This document shows, one piece after another, positions 1 through 11,507 of a DNA stretch of 64,000 nucleotides. Within the stretch, counting starts at the first letter, position 1. The number at the start of each line of letters is the position of its first letter. Position numbers and translations under genes: made by a program. The notes under the pieces are model-generated. The model searched no databases and was not told the DNA's origin. It worked only from the letters and a program-made list of their open reading frames with translations. The DNA is taken from the NCBI GenBank assembly GCA_009746045.1, contig RPFO01000041.1, positions 6,591,302 to 6,655,301 of the forward strand, in the 5' to 3' direction. The DNA is from Mesostigma viride (taxonomy: Eukaryota; Streptophyta; Mesostigmatophyceae; Mesostigmatales; Mesostigmataceae).

Positions 1-1014
1 AAAAAAGTTGTAAACTGGGCGTCGGCTGGAATCAGCGGCGCCAGTCAGCAGCTTTTGCTTTGACTTTGTGTTCCGCGACAGCACCCCTTAGCGGACCAGA
101 GAAGAGGTCGGCAACGAGGTCAGCGGGGGCCCCCGAGTGGGGTCAAAAATGCGAGCTGTGTCGATTGACAGTGCATGAATTTTTGTGCATTCACAGTCGC
201 TGGGAATTAAATCTGTTTTCTGGCAACGGAGAGCGCCCATCGCGACAGGACAGTTTTTGACGGGAAAGGAAATGGTGCTTCTTTAGCGGACCGGAGGGCC
301 AGGAAGGGGAGGTTGGGTAATCGCGAGCCATGCCTAAGGAGTTCTTAATAGCGGTTCTGTAACCGCTACCTGTCTGTATGCATCTACTTATTGTTTTAAC
401 AAAGATGCTGGTGACTATGGTGAGCAAACGGGTGTATGAATCGGATTTCTTTGAAAAGAGTTTCTCGAAGTGAGGCGGGGAATAAGGCCGCTCACGGGAG
501 CCGCCTGGATGGTCGGCTGAACCGGGCGGGTTTGGCAGATGTAACCGGATTTGGCTAATGGCTGGCGACCTGGAATTGTTAGTAGGGGCAGTGGCCCTAT
601 TGTGCTACAATCTCGAAACAATCTTATGCTTAAAGTTTGACAGGGCCGGGTTTGTTGAACCGGTTTGTTGAATGATAATTAGAACCTTTCGGAAAGGGTA
701 TTTGATTGGTTGTTGTTTTTGTGGTACGGTAGGTGTCGCTACATTCTCAGGTTGGCGTGTTAAGTTAAGCTCGGTTGCTGATGTCAGCCCCGTGCTAGGG
801 CAGTTTGACTACTTTGGCGGCGTAGTGACATTGTTGTGGTCTTTTTTCTTGTCCCACCCACCCACCCTCTTTGGTGGCCTGGTCTGCGCGGGTAATCGCG
901 AGCCATGCCTAAGGAGTTCTTAATAGCGGTTCTGTAACCGCTACCTGTCTGTATGCATCTACTTATTGTTTTAACAAAGATGCTGGTGACTATGGTGAGC
1001 AAACGGGTGTATGA
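1..1014. other. left flank, non-coding
   Basis: No convincing gene is visible; the open frames are short and lack family features. The stretch contains the 126-bp direct duplication listed separately. Its texture differs from the gene-dense DNA beginning near 1015, and a viral gene starts there in the middle of a domain. I infer flanking host DNA or a rearranged segment. Confidence 0.5.
315..440 (+). repeat. 126-bp direct repeat, copy 1
   Basis: Identical by eye to 890-1015 (offset 575). It starts at GGGTAATCGCGAGCC and ends at GGTGTATGAA, after which the two copies diverge. The 449 bases between the copies are unrelated to the repeat. Confidence 0.9.
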
Positions 1015-1015
1015 A
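890..1015 (+). repeat. 126-bp direct repeat, copy 2, abutting the LamG gene
   Basis: Second copy of 315-440. Its last bases run directly into the WDN motif of a LamG repeat, so the right edge of the duplication coincides with the left edge of viral coding sequence. This makes it a candidate integration or rearrangement breakpoint. Confidence 0.9.
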
Positions 1016-4000
1016 ATGGGACAATATTGCGTTCTTCAACTCTGCCCTATCCCAGCTGCAAGTGGATCGGTATCTCGGAACCTACGTGGATCCTCCCACA
1101 CCCGGTGTGTGGACGTTTGACTCGAATACGGGGGCCAACACAGGGACCGCGTCAGGGTATACACTAACGTTCGCTTCCGGCGTGTCCCCTGCCAGTACGG
1201 CGCTGACTCTCGCCGAGGACGCGGGGGGGAACCAGTCCTTCGCGTCCGCGACACTCGGCGGCGACTTCAACGGCGGCACGGCGGCCTTCTCCGTGTACGC
1301 CGAATTCATGGCCACCGCGATCACGCAAGAGACCGTAGTCTGGGCCTACGGACAACCGGGTGTAGGGACCCCGTGCGTGTATCTGACCATCGACGCGAGC
1401 GGGAAGCTGTATCTGCAAACGAGCGCCGCCAGCGTTTGCACTTCGGACAACGCCACCTTGAACGCGGGCCAGACCTATCAACTTGTGGTTTCCAGGACGA
1501 CGGACGCGACGAACAACAACACCTTGTTCCGTCTATGGGTCAACAATGTCGAGAAAACGTTGAATACAAACCAGACATTGGCGCTCGAAAACTTGACGAC
1601 GAAGACGTTCCGCGTCGGAACAAACGCCCGATTCACCAAAGGTAGCGCCGCTCAGTGGGACAACATCAAGTTTTATAACCAAGCGCTGACGACCAACGAT
1701 GTCACGGGCGGGGTCGGGACGGAACAGTCCGTCCTCTACTATCCATTTACCGGCGGCTCGCTAGTGAGTTCCGGTACGGACAACTCCTCTGCGACAACAC
1801 TGGTCCGCGGCGGCAACACCGAGCTCTTCTACACGTCCAACGAACTTCGGAACGGCAACGTAGGCACATTTGGAAACGCGAGTTACTACTACTGCCCGTT
1901 CACATCGGCGATGCCGTATCTGCAGTCGTCGTGGACCGTGACGCTCACGTTCAAAGCGCCAACTGGGAGTGGTCGACAACTCGAAGCAGAGCTGTTCCGA
2001 TACGGCGACTCTTCAACAACGGCGGTCCGTCTGTACTGCACGAGCGACCTCCAACTCAGGGTGCAGAGTCTTGGCGGGGCGGGGACGGGGACCCAAGTCT
2101 TCACGAGTGTCCCCGCTTTGTCCCAAGGCACGACGTACCGCATCGCCTTCACGCACGTGAACGGGGCCGGGAGCACCTCCACGCGCTTCTTCTTGTGGAT
2201 CAACGGGGTCAAGTACCTCCAGTCGAACACCGTCACCGTCCCCAGCCAGACGTTGACGACTCCGGGGTTGTACGTTGGAAACGTCGATGGCCAATTTGCC
2301 GCCAGTCAATCGTCTTGGGACAATGTGCGCTTGTTCGGCCGAGAGTTAACGACTCAAGAGATCACAGACATCGCAAATAACGTGTACCCCGTATCGGCGA
2401 CAGTTCCGACGGCAGTAGGTCAGTGGACGTTCAACGATCTGGCGGGAACGAACACGGGAACACAAACGGAGGCGTTGGCCATCACGAACATGAGCACGTC
2501 CACCGCCGGTGCGGTAGGCTCTCTGGTGACGACGACCGACGCTGGGTTGAACACTCATTACGCCCAGGCGACCCTCGGGGCTGGCTACACGGCTGGTCTA
2601 GGCTCCTTCACGATCATGACGGACATATACTTCGACAGTCTCTCCGGTGCCAACCAAACCAACATTTGGGCGTACGGAGACGTCACGTCTGGCGGAGACG
2701 GCCACTTCTGTTACGTGAACGGGAGCACGGGGATCGAAGGTCGTCTACAGATCGGGTCCGGAAATGCGATGGTGAACACAACGGATGTCTTTACGTTCGC
2801 GACGGGCGATGGTACAACGTGATTGTCTCTCGCACGTCAGATAATACGAGCAACAACACGCTCATCAAACTATGGGTAGACGGTGTCGCGAAGACGTTGA
2901 ACACGAATCAGACGATCAAGTTCTCGAACATCACGAACAAAGCGTTCCGCCTCGGGACCAACCTTCGTTACAACTCTTGTCACGCGTGTCGATGGGATAA
3001 CGTCAGGTATTTCAACCAGGCGTTCACCCAATCCATCGTCGATTCGATTCTCGGCCTCTCGGTTCCGGGCATATCCATTTCCCCTATCGGGAAATGGGAC
3101 TTTGCGCTGAACGACGGTACAAACACCGGGTCGGGTACGGGAGGGACGCTCACGTCCTCGTCGAACGCGGTTCCTTCGGCGGGCAAACTCTCCATAACAG
3201 AGGATTTTGGGGGAAACTCGAAGTACGCGACCGTAGCTCTGGGATCCGAGTTTTCCGCGTCCGACTTTTCCGTCTCGTTGGACTTCACCCGTCTGAGTTC
3301 CACGAACGCGTTCACTTGCATATGGGCGTATGGAGAGCCAGGAACGGGAACGGCGTGTCATTACGTGCTGGTGGACAACACCGGCAAACTTCTCATATGC
3401 GACGACGTCAACCAAGTCGCGACGTCTGACGACTTCGCGTTCAATCTATCTTCGACATACAACCTCGTAGTCGCCCGGACGAGCGTCACAACGAGCAACA
3501 ACACGTTGTTCAAAGTGTGGATCAACGGCGTGGCTAAGACGTTGAAGACCACTCCTGTTTTGACGCGTCACGTGCTCACGACGAAGGAGTTCCGCATCGG
3601 CACGAACGCGCGATACACCGTCTCCAACCAAGCGAGGTGGGACAATATCCGGTTCTTGAACAGCGTGGCCACGCAGACAGACGTCAACTACTTGTACACT
3701 CCCACATCAACTCCTTCCGCGACGGGTTTGTGGAATTTCGACGCTTCGAGCGGGGCTAACACGGGCACCGCGTCCGCGTACAGTTTGACGTTCTCCTCTC
3801 CGGCGTTGTTCGAAACCGGCAAACTGAGGCTGCCCGAGGACGAAGGCGGGAACACGCAATACGGATCCGTCCTTCTCTCGGGAGCGTACTCGGGCGGCTC
3901 TGGTGCGTTCACGATCGGCGTGGAGTTCCGTATCGATACGGACACGCAACGAGGCGCGTGTCTGTGGTCCTTGGGCGAGCCTGGCACGGCGACCCCGTGC

Positions 4001-6621
4001 CACTACCTGATCGTGGATTCGAACAGGAAATTGTGGCTGGCGTCCTCCTCTGTTGAGGCGTGTACGAGCGACGATCTGACGCTCGCAGTAGGACGCACGT
4101 ACCGCATCGTCGTATCGCGGACTACGGACGCGACGAACAATAACACCTTGTTCCGTCTCACGGTGGATGGCGAATCCAAGACTCTCCAATCCTCTCCTTC
4201 GCTCGCTTCCGAGACTTTGGCTTCTAAGGAGTTGCGCGTGGGAACGAACGCGCGTTTCAAATCCACCAACCACGCGAGTTGGGACAACGTGCGGTTCTGG
4301 GATCAGAGTCTTTCCGCGCAAGAAGTCAGTGACGTGTTGGACTTGTCCAAAGCCTACAACCCCGCGGTGGCCTCCGTCTATTTCATGGACACTTCCGCCG
4401 GTCAGAGCAACCGAGGGGGGGTTTACACTGGCTCGTTCGACGCTCTCTCTGGCCTGCAATTCAACGACAGGTTCAACGAGTCGAGTCGCTACTGGTTGGC
4501 GTCGACCAGAGACGATTTGGGTCTGTGGAGGCTGTACCTCAGCACTGGGGCCAAACGTCCGAGGAATTTGTCCGAGATGACCCGGCTTTCCACTTCGAAC
4601 TGCTTTTCCGCGGGGGTCTGGAGAGACCCTGACGAGACACAACTGCTAGGCGGCGAAGTTCTCGGCCGTTGGTCGTTCACGAGCGACTCGGGGAACAACT
4701 TGGGATCCGGTGGCACTGCCACCATCGTCCCAGTGGCCCCTGCTACGATCTCGGGAGGCGTGCTGTCATGTCCGGCCTCTTCTACCACGGGAGCCTACGC
4801 ATACCTACCGGGAACCTTTCCAAACAACGAGAGCCCGTTTTCGATCGCGTTTCGCCTGAAAACGAGCGGAAGCGGCGCCGTGCTCGGGTACGGCGACGCG
4901 GCGAACTTCTTACAGGTCGTCGTGAGCAGCGGGATCACGATTCATGCTCGTCGGGACGGGCTGGGCGGCGCGCAAGGGAGCAGCGTCGCGGTGACCGTCG
5001 GAGGAGGCGTCACTGTCAACGACGGCGCGTATCACTCGATCTGCGTCACGGTACTGTCAGACGGGACAACGGCGACGTTTCGATGCACGGTCGATGGATT
5101 CGTTAGCTCGGACGTCACTCTTTCGAGCCCGAACCTCCCCTCCTTGCCCACCTTGTTCCTGGGAGGAAGGGACGCGATCTGGACTTCTCCCGCGTTCGAG
5201 ATGGACGAGATCGTGATTTGTCTCGGGAGCGAGGCGCGCTCCGCCCCATCCGTCTTGCCATCGCGGTCAACGACCCTTACACGAGGTCGGGTCTTGGCAG
5301 GAACGACAGGGATATGGTCCAGGTCCACGGGCACGTGATGGGCAGTTTTCAATGGGACTCGCTGGGAGACCAAGCCATGAGCACGTCGACGACGTCTGCG
5401 TCCGTTCTGGCGAACGTGAACTTCTCCGCGGACGGATTGACGGCTACGGAGAGCGGGGTCGACGGATCCTCCGTCGTTTACATGAAGGACTACTTGTCCA
5501 ACGGCAAGTTCTACTTCGAGTTCGATCTCGCGGGAGTCACGACGGGAACCCTCCACGTGGGAGTGAGTCGTTTTGACGGAGGTGGTCAGACGTTTTCACT
5601 CGCGCCTGTCACGTCGGCCGACGGAACCTACATGTTCGCCTTCGACACGGTCGTCAACAAGATCTGGATCGGACGAAACGGGGTATGGGACGGATCCGCG
5701 GACCCGGCAAACGGCACCGGGGGCGTTTCCATCACGGCGTCGAAGAAGTATTGGCTTTTCGTCAATCTCCCCATCGGGAGTGCGGTCGACACAAGGACCG
5801 TCGCGAAGTACGCCGTCCCCGCGGGCTTTTCGTGGTACGCGTATCCGGACGACGACCGAAACGTGGCCACGAGGACCACCTTCGGCGTCGTCCACCCGAC
5901 GTGGGACCAGTACACGGTGGCAGGCGCCCCGGCCCTCGACACGGTTCTGATGAAACCGGCTTCGGACTTCGACGAGCTGTACACGTTGAACGGAAGCTAC
6001 GGGCTCGTGAAAGGGACGGAAGCAGAGCACGCGCGCATGTGCGTGTTCACGGACATCCGTTTCGACGCCGGGCAAAACTTCAAGATCCTGTTCCAGTACC
6101 AGCAGACGGGCGTGCGGCCTCTCGATATCACGACGGGGGTGGCCATAATAGACGACTCGACCAGGCCGTTTCCGTACGATAACGTACTCAGCGTGACGGA
6201 TCCGGAATCGAACGTGCAAGGGAGGTACCTAAACTACGGCAGCGGCGACCGCTTGGCTCTGGCCATGTTCGCGCCGGCTCGCGGGGTAGGGAAGTTTTAT
6301 CATTGTCAAGGCCTGGGCTTCCAACGCAACATAGTGTCGCTGGGCGGGTCTCAGTACGTCCCGAACACGGGAGAGCCGTTTTGGGTAGCTTTTGAGAGAA
6401 TAGGGGGGGAGATCAGACAGTACCTTTCCACCAGCAGGGACAAGCCGTTCCGAGTATCCGAGATGCTCCCCATGATTTCGAGCACCACGACCACCACGGG
6501 TGGCGCAGGGTGCACCGCGAACGCATACGCGCATCCCGCCGACTTCTCCGGCGCCGTGCGGTTCGTGTTCGCCGGCGTGTCGGCCATAGGCAGCGTTTAT
6601 CTCTGCGGGGCTATTTCGTAA
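1011..6621 (+). pseudogene. LamG-repeat and SPRY surface/fibre-like protein, 5'-truncated and frameshifted
   Basis: About 1,870 codons in three frames: 1011-2822, then to about 5230, then to 6621. Five or six concanavalin A/LamG-like repeats of roughly 200 residues recur. Each opens with W-[TND]-F and N-T-G and closes with W-D-N-[IV]-[RK]-F. The third segment has a SPRY-like domain (GKFYFEF, VGVSRF, WIGRNGVW) at about 5380-5830. The left end begins inside a LamG repeat, directly at the 126-bp duplication, so the true N-terminus is missing. One-base shifts lie near 2808 and near 5220-5240. LamG and SPRY folds bind glycans or proteins and are common in virion surface proteins of large algal and amoebal viruses. 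A fibre or adhesin role is inference. The ATG at 1011 is probably not the native start. Confidence 0.75.
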
Positions 6622-6662
6622 ACTTTTTTTTTTGTGTCATTAATAAATTCCGTGTTCCGAAC

Positions 6663-7541
6663 ATGACCACCACCGCCGGGACCCTTCGCACGCGCTCGCT
6701 CATGCTGCAAAATGATATGGCGCTAGGGCCCGAGGTGGGCGAGTTTCAAATCGTCGTCGATAACCAGAATCTGGCCATTAGGCGGTACGCCGCGCTAGGA
6801 ACCTACGAGGATATCCAGAACTTCTCCACCGATCTTGTCCAGGGTCCCTCCGGCGGGGAGCCCCTGGGCACGTTCGTGTTCCAGCGAGACGTTCTGATAG
6901 CTCCCACGAAAAGCGTCACGATATCCGACGGGGGAAAAGTGTTCTTACAATCCGCGCCCGCCACGCCGTACGATGCCGTCAACAAGGAGTACATCGACAG
7001 TCTAGCTCCTAGCGTTTTGAACGGGGTGTCCGATGTCGACATCGTGAACCCGACGACGGGGCAAGTGCTCAGTTACGATAACGGCACGTGGACGAACTCG
7101 ACCGTGTACACCCCCGTCGGGACGGAGACGTTCCACTACACCGGGAACGAGCTCGACGGAAACGCCACCGTCACGATGACATGTGGAGCCCCGTACGGAA
7201 GCGGCAACAACATTCTCCTACCGGCCCTTCCTTTCTCCCTGGCCGTCGACAAAATCGGGATCAGTGCGCTGAACGTCCCTTCGAAACCGTCCCTGACGCA
7301 CGATTTCGTCGTTACGGTCCATCGTATCGGAGGCGTGGGCGGAAGTTTCTTCGACACAGTCAGCATCGCGGACAGCGCGAAGGTTCTGGTGGGCGGCAAG
7401 TCCGCCGTCGTAGGTTCTAAGACTCTCGCATCCGTCCAAAATATCCTAGCCGGCGAATCTGTCTACATCACCTTGAGCGGTTACAACTCGGACGGAAACA
7501 TCGTCGGCGTGGCAGTTCAGCTAGGTGGCCACCGTCTCTGA
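6663..7541 (+). CDS. tail-fibre-like structural protein
   Basis: 292 residues. The ATG at 6663 was chosen because it follows a T-rich spacer and an AATAAA-like signal after the LamG gene; upstream in-frame codons overlap that gene. Residues about 95-120 hold YDAVNKEYID, a motif typical of phage tail-fibre and collar proteins, followed by a glycine- and valine-rich beta region to the end. It sits 41 bp after the LamG/SPRY protein in the same direction, which suggests a paired virion-surface function. No enzymatic motif is visible. Role inferred from motif and neighbour. Confidence 0.6.
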   Translation: MTTTAGTLRTRSLMLQNDMALGPEVGEFQIVVDNQNLAIRRYAALGTYEDIQNFSTDLVQGPSGGEPLGTFVFQRDVLIAPTKSVTISDGGKVFLQSAPATPYDAVNKEYIDSLAPSVLNGVSDVDIVNPTTGQVLSYDNGTWTNSTVYTPVGTETFHYTGNELDGNATVTMTCGAPYGSGNNILLPALPFSLAVDKIGISALNVPSKPSLTHDFVVTVHRIGGVGGSFFDTVSIADSAKVLVGGKSAVVGSKTLASVQNILAGESVYITLSGYNSDGNIVGVAVQLGGHRL

Positions 7542-7570
7542 GCGCTCTCGCCTCCATCAGAAACAAATAA

Positions 7571-10541
7571 ATGACCGCCTACCCTAGCCCGATGGAACTC
7601 TCTCCCCCACCCTCGAAGATGGACGTCACACCCACCGACCGAGCGATGGCGATCGCCTTGAGAACGTACCACCGCCCTTTGGAAGGAAAAGGGCTGGAGA
7701 CGTGGGAACAAGTCGTCGATCGCGTGATCTCGCACCAGCGCTGGCTCTGGGTGAGAGCGCAAGGCGGCAACCTTTCCGAAGAGCAAGAGGCCGAGTTGGA
7801 CGAAATTCGCTCGCTGATAATGACGAGGCGTGTAGCTCCCGCCGGGAGGACGCTGTGGCTCGGCGGGACCGAGTTGTCGCGCAGGAGGGAATCGTCCATG
7901 TTCAACTGCGCCTTCACGAACGTGGAGACCGTGTACGACGTCGTCGACGTCACTTGGCTCTTGTTGCAAGGTTCTGGGGTCGGTTTCGCGCCCGTCACGG
8001 GGACCTTGAACGGTTTCCGCAACGCCATCGACGATATCCGCGTCATTCGTTCGAAGAGGACGACCAAGGGGGGGAGAGAGATCAACAAGGAGACGTTCGA
8101 CCCCGACTCTGGCACCTGGACGATCAGCATCGGCGATTCGGCAATCGCGTGGGCCAAGAGCATCGGCAAACTTCTGGCAGGCAAATTTCCAGCCAAGAGC
8201 CTCGTCATCGACCTGAGCGAGATCCGCCCTGCAGGAGAGAGGCTTTCGGGATATGCTTGGACAGTGAGTTGAAACTTTTTTAATTAATAAATAAACCTTT
8301 TACATTTCTCGACGTTTCCGCTGTCAATAAAGGCCTTTTATTCATCAACTAATCACGATAAAAACCTATTTGCGTGTATTTCGGTTCAACAGTCGAGCGG
8401 CGACTCCCAGATCGCCGTGGCGTTCGAGAAGATCGCCAGACTTCTCTCCAAGCGCGCCGACCAGCTCCTCACAAAGATGGACATCATGGACGTCGTGAAC
8501 CACATCGGCACGATCCTCAGCAGTCGCCGGTCCGCCGAGATCGCGTTGTTCGATTACGGAGGCCCGGAGTGGCGCGAGTTCGCGTTTGCCAAGAAGGAGT
8601 TCTGGAAGGACAACCCTCACAGGCAGCAGTCGAACAACAGCCTGGTGTTCCGCTCCAAGCCGTCTACCGACGAGCTGAAGGAGATCTTCGACATCATGAT
8701 CGAGTCCGGAGGCAGCGAGCCCGGGTTCATCAACATGGAGTCCGCGCTCCGACGTGCTCCGTGGTGCAGAGGCGTCAACCCGTGCGCGTCCGTATGCCAG
8801 AATTATCCAACATAGCGATTTCCCTTCGTTTTGTTTTCGATCGCCCACAACGGCTGGGTATTCGTGTAGTGAAGACGCTGAATTTGTTCCTCCATGGAAG
8901 GATTTCCATACTTGATTGGCGTGATGTGATCAACATGCCAATCCTTCCCGAAATTGTCCCAATTCATTCCGTCCTTCCACTGGCTTTCAATGTGTTTCAT
9001 GTAACTGGAGATATCTATCCCCAAATACTCAATCGTTCTTTGCGACTTTGTCTTTCCACCGGCTTTCAATACAAAATACAACCGGTTTCGTACCAACGAT
9101 GCAAGATAGCTTGCCATGTTGCAGTGTCTACACATTTGCTTCTTGACGTTCTTAACTGGGCAAATGGCGCTCCCTTCGCACTTCCTGCAAGTACTTCGCC
9201 TCTTTCCGTGCTCGCAAAATGCGTTTCCACTGCACTCTCGACAGTAGTATTTCTGTTTCTTGTGGGGACAAGTGGAAACTCCACCGCAGTCGACACATCT
9301 TGATCTGATTTCGCCGTGGATACAAATACCACCGCCTTTGCAGTAGGTGCATCGATACCTATGTCTCGCGTGTTCGCAAATGCTGGACCCCCCGCAATCT
9401 CTGCACGTTTCTCTTCGCCTCTTATGTTCACATATTCCTTTACCCCTGCAATCTTTACAATTGTATTGTCTTTTATTGTGCGGGCACTTCATGTTCACAA
9501 ACTTCGCGTGCTTATATCCCCTTCTCGATGCCTATTGACAACATTATTTTATCATTCTCCGAACGCAGTGAGATTCTCCTCGGGAACAAGTCCTTCTGCA
9601 ACCTGTCGGAGGTGAACCTGGCCGCGTTTCGAGCGGGCGACAAGGGCGGGTTGGAGAGAGCGCTCGTGCTGACGGCGCGGATGAACTACCGCCAGACGTG
9701 CGTCGACCTCCGCGACGAGATCCTGCAAGAGGCCTGGCATCTCAACAACGGGTTCCTCCACCTTTCCGGAGTAGGCCTTACCGGCATCGTCACTCGCCCC
9801 GATCTGCAGTCGTACGACTTCAGAAGGATGAAGAACATCGTCGTCAGCGCCGCCTACTCCATGGCGAACGAACTCAAGAGCCCGCTTCCGAAGAACGTGA
9901 CCACCGTCAAGCCGAGCGGCACGCTGTCCAAGATCATGTCCACGAACGAGTGGGGAGAGGTGCCGGAGGGGATCCACAAGCCCCTGGGGAAGTACGTCTT
10001 CAACAATGTCACTTTCTCGAAGCACGACGTCCTCGTGAAGAAGTTCGCGGACGCGGGGTACAAGGTCGTGGAGAAGCCGTTCGAGCCCGAGTCGGTTCTC
10101 GTCACGTTCCCCGTCTCGTACGACTCGGTTCCCTTCGTCAAGAGGACCGTGACGAGGAAAGACGGCGCGGTCGAGGAGGTGGAGGTGAACATGGAGACGG
10201 CCGTGGATCAGCTGGAGAGGTACCGGCAAGTGATGGAGAGCTACGTCGAGCAGAACGTGAGCTGCACCGTTTCCTACGACCCTTCCGAAATCCCTTCGAT
10301 TCTGGAATGGTTCGACGCGCATTGGGACGAGTACGTGGGCGTTTCTTTCCTCCTGAGATGCGACCCTACTAAGAACGCGTCCGACCTCGGATACGCCTAC
10401 CTGCCTCAAGAGGTGGTGACCAAGGCGAAGTTCGACGCGTACCTGTCGAAACTTCGCCCGGTTCAATACCGCGGCGTGATTTCCGCGGACGATTTCGTCG
10501 TGGATGCGGACTGCCCTTCGGGTGCATGTCCTGCGCGCTAA
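7571..10541 (+). CDS. nrdJ: adenosylcobalamin-dependent (class II) ribonucleoside-triphosphate reductase, three exons
   Basis: Join of 7571-8263, 8393-8787 and 9569-10541; the 2,061 bases give 686 residues in one frame, near the usual 700-740 of monomeric class II enzymes. It reduces ribonucleoside triphosphates to deoxy forms using coenzyme B12. Visible motifs: RVAPAGRTLWLGG near residue 85, SSMFNC (first redox cysteine), NPC-A-E (thiyl-radical cysteine), KSFCNL (second redox cysteine) and a C-terminal CPSGAC pair (C-x4-C) that re-reduces the site. All key cysteines are present. The ATG lies in CAAATAAATG. Two introns interrupt it, the second next to the catalytic cysteine codon. Viral RNRs supply dNTPs for replication; class II is less usual in eukaryotic viruses than class I. 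Confidence 0.9.
8264..8392 (+). other. intron 1 of the ribonucleotide reductase (spliceosomal type)
   Basis: 129 bp with donor GTGAGT, acceptor AACAG and a branch-like CTAAT at about 8349. Removal joins ...GYAWT to SSGDSQI in phase 0, as the family alignment requires. Inside are two AATAAA-like signals and an imperfect hairpin at about 8325-8343 resembling a transcript 3' end. An in-frame TGA at 8270 stops read-through. Confidence 0.75.
8788..9568 (+). mobile_element. intron 2 of the ribonucleotide reductase carrying an antisense HNH gene
   Basis: 781 bp between GC|GTCCGT and ACGCAG|TGAG. Removal restores N-P-C-A-E-I, the catalytic cysteine motif. Homing introns often sit in active-site codons. 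The GT-AG borders fit spliceosomal splicing, but a self-splicing group I intron is not excluded because I cannot fold it here. The enclosed HNH gene is on the opposite strand. Confidence 0.75.
8803..9498 (-). CDS. zinc-knuckle HNH homing endonuclease within the RNR intron
   Basis: 231 residues. The N-terminal half (residues 1-125) is a string of about seven Cys/His modules of the form C-x-H-x4-5-C-x2-C. The C-terminal half is an HNH nuclease with WHVDHITPI near residue 190 and downstream LHYTN and EN residues. The family nicks or cuts DNA at unoccupied sites and spreads its host intron. It lies wholly inside intron 2, antisense to the reductase. A frameshifted relative sits at 48517-49217 and shares GM[NT]W-x-N-[FY]-GK-x-WH-x-DH and LQRLHYTN. 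The reading frame is intact, so it may be active. Confidence 0.85.
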   Translation of the reverse strand: MNMKCPHNKRQYNCKDCRGKGICEHKRRRETCRDCGGSSICEHARHRYRCTYCKGGGICIHGEIRSRCVDCGGVSTCPHKKQKYYCRECSGNAFCEHGKRRSTCRKCEGSAICPVKNVKKQMCRHCNMASYLASLVRNRLYFVLKAGGKTKSQRTIEYLGIDISSYMKHIESQWKDGMNWDNFGKDWHVDHITPIKYGNPSMEEQIQRLHYTNTQPLWAIENKTKGNRYVG

Positions 10542-11026
10542 ACCACTAAAGCACCGGTAGGGGTCGGTGCAGCAGCGACCGGCGTCTTTTTGGAGGCGAA
10601 GAACTTGTAAAACACGACCGCCAGCACGATGATGATGATGAGGAACAGCACGAGAGTGATGATGCCTCCTGCCGTGCTTCCCTTCTGTTCTTCATCCCCT
10701 GACCCCGACCCAGAACCGCCGCCTCCGAAGGCACCGGCGATCTTATCGAACGCGAAGAACCCTCCTGCCGTGGCCAGAGCCCCGGCGAGGGCTTTGCCGG
10801 CATTGGAGGCGTACTCTTTCATCCTTTGGTTCATGCTCATCGCGGAAGACTGGGCTGCGGAGTTAGTCTTGTCTAATTGTTCTTTCAACTTGCGTTCACG
10901 ACCTTCTTGGTTCAGATTCTGCTCATCGGGTTTCGGTTTGCCACTGCCACCGGAAGCCGGTGGTTTAGAACTTTTTTGAATATCGAACGCAACCCCTCCT
11001 CGTCGGTGTTTGAGTAAACCGGCCAT
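10538..11026 (-). CDS. single-pass membrane protein
   Basis: 162 residues. The N-terminal half is charged (KPKPDEQNLNQEGR). Then come an Ala/Gly stretch at about 70-100, a Gly/Ser linker, and a strong transmembrane segment at about 120-143 (GIITLVLFLIIIIVLAVVF) before a short tail. The stop overlaps the reductase stop by four bases, convergent. It starts a minus-strand run of four membrane-anchored proteins, a pattern typical of virion membrane protein clusters. No family recognised. Confidence 0.7.
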   Translation of the reverse strand: MAGLLKHRRGGVAFDIQKSSKPPASGGSGKPKPDEQNLNQEGRERKLKEQLDKTNSAAQSSAMSMNQRMKEYASNAGKALAGALATAGGFFAFDKIAGAFGGGGSGSGSGDEEQKGSTAGGIITLVLFLIIIIVLAVVFYKFFASKKTPVAAAPTPTGALVV

Positions 11027-11057
11027 CCAATAATAATAATTGTAATGACGAAAATTT

Positions 11058-11507
11058 TCAAGTCCGTTTGTTATTAAACATCTTTATCGCAATGTAAATG
11101 CAAAGCAGGAACGCGATCACCAAGAGGATTATCAACCCTATCAACGCGCCAGAACTCGTTTTGCCTCCCTCCTCTTGATCGCCCCACGCGACCTCGTACA
11201 CTTGATCGCCCACCGCCATTCCGCCAGCCGCTGCCACCGCCGTCATGGCTATATCGCCGGCAAAACTGGACCCGTCGACCACCTTCTCCACTCTCGAAGA
11301 TTTCGATGCCGCCCCGGCAACGTCGTCGCCCTGAGACCCCACTGTCCGGAATCCTTTGACAAGATTCGAGGAGTTCTTAGCGGTTCGTACCAACCCCGTC
11401 GCGGACTTTACCGCCCGAACACCACTTTGAATGCCTTTTGCCAGCGACGCTGCTCCCTTGACACCGCCCCGACAACTGCTGCGGCAGACATGATCACGTC
11501 GTATCAT
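11058..11507 (-). CDS. single-pass membrane protein
   Basis: 149 residues, Ala/Gly/Lys-rich, with a C-terminal transmembrane segment at about 118-142 (ALIGLIILLVIAFLLCIYIAI) and a short basic tail. The first dozen residues are Cys/Arg-rich and unlike the rest. An ATG a few bases downstream in another frame reads MSAAAVVG before rejoining after a one-base shift, so the true N-terminus may be frameshifted. The 5' end overlaps the next gene by 14 bp. Function unknown; probably a virion or membrane component by context. Confidence 0.6.
   Translation of the reverse strand: MIRRDHVCRSSCRGGVKGAASLAKGIQSGVRAVKSATGLVRTAKNSSNLVKGFRTVGSQGDDVAGAASKSSRVEKVVDGSSFAGDIAMTAVAAAGGMAVGDQVYEVAWGDQEEGGKTSSGALIGLIILLVIAFLLCIYIAIKMFNNKRT

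Noticed and set aside
9552-10466. Minus-strand open frame over reductase exon 3
   Set aside because: Leu/Val/His/Arg-rich shadow of a strongly conserved plus-strand exon.
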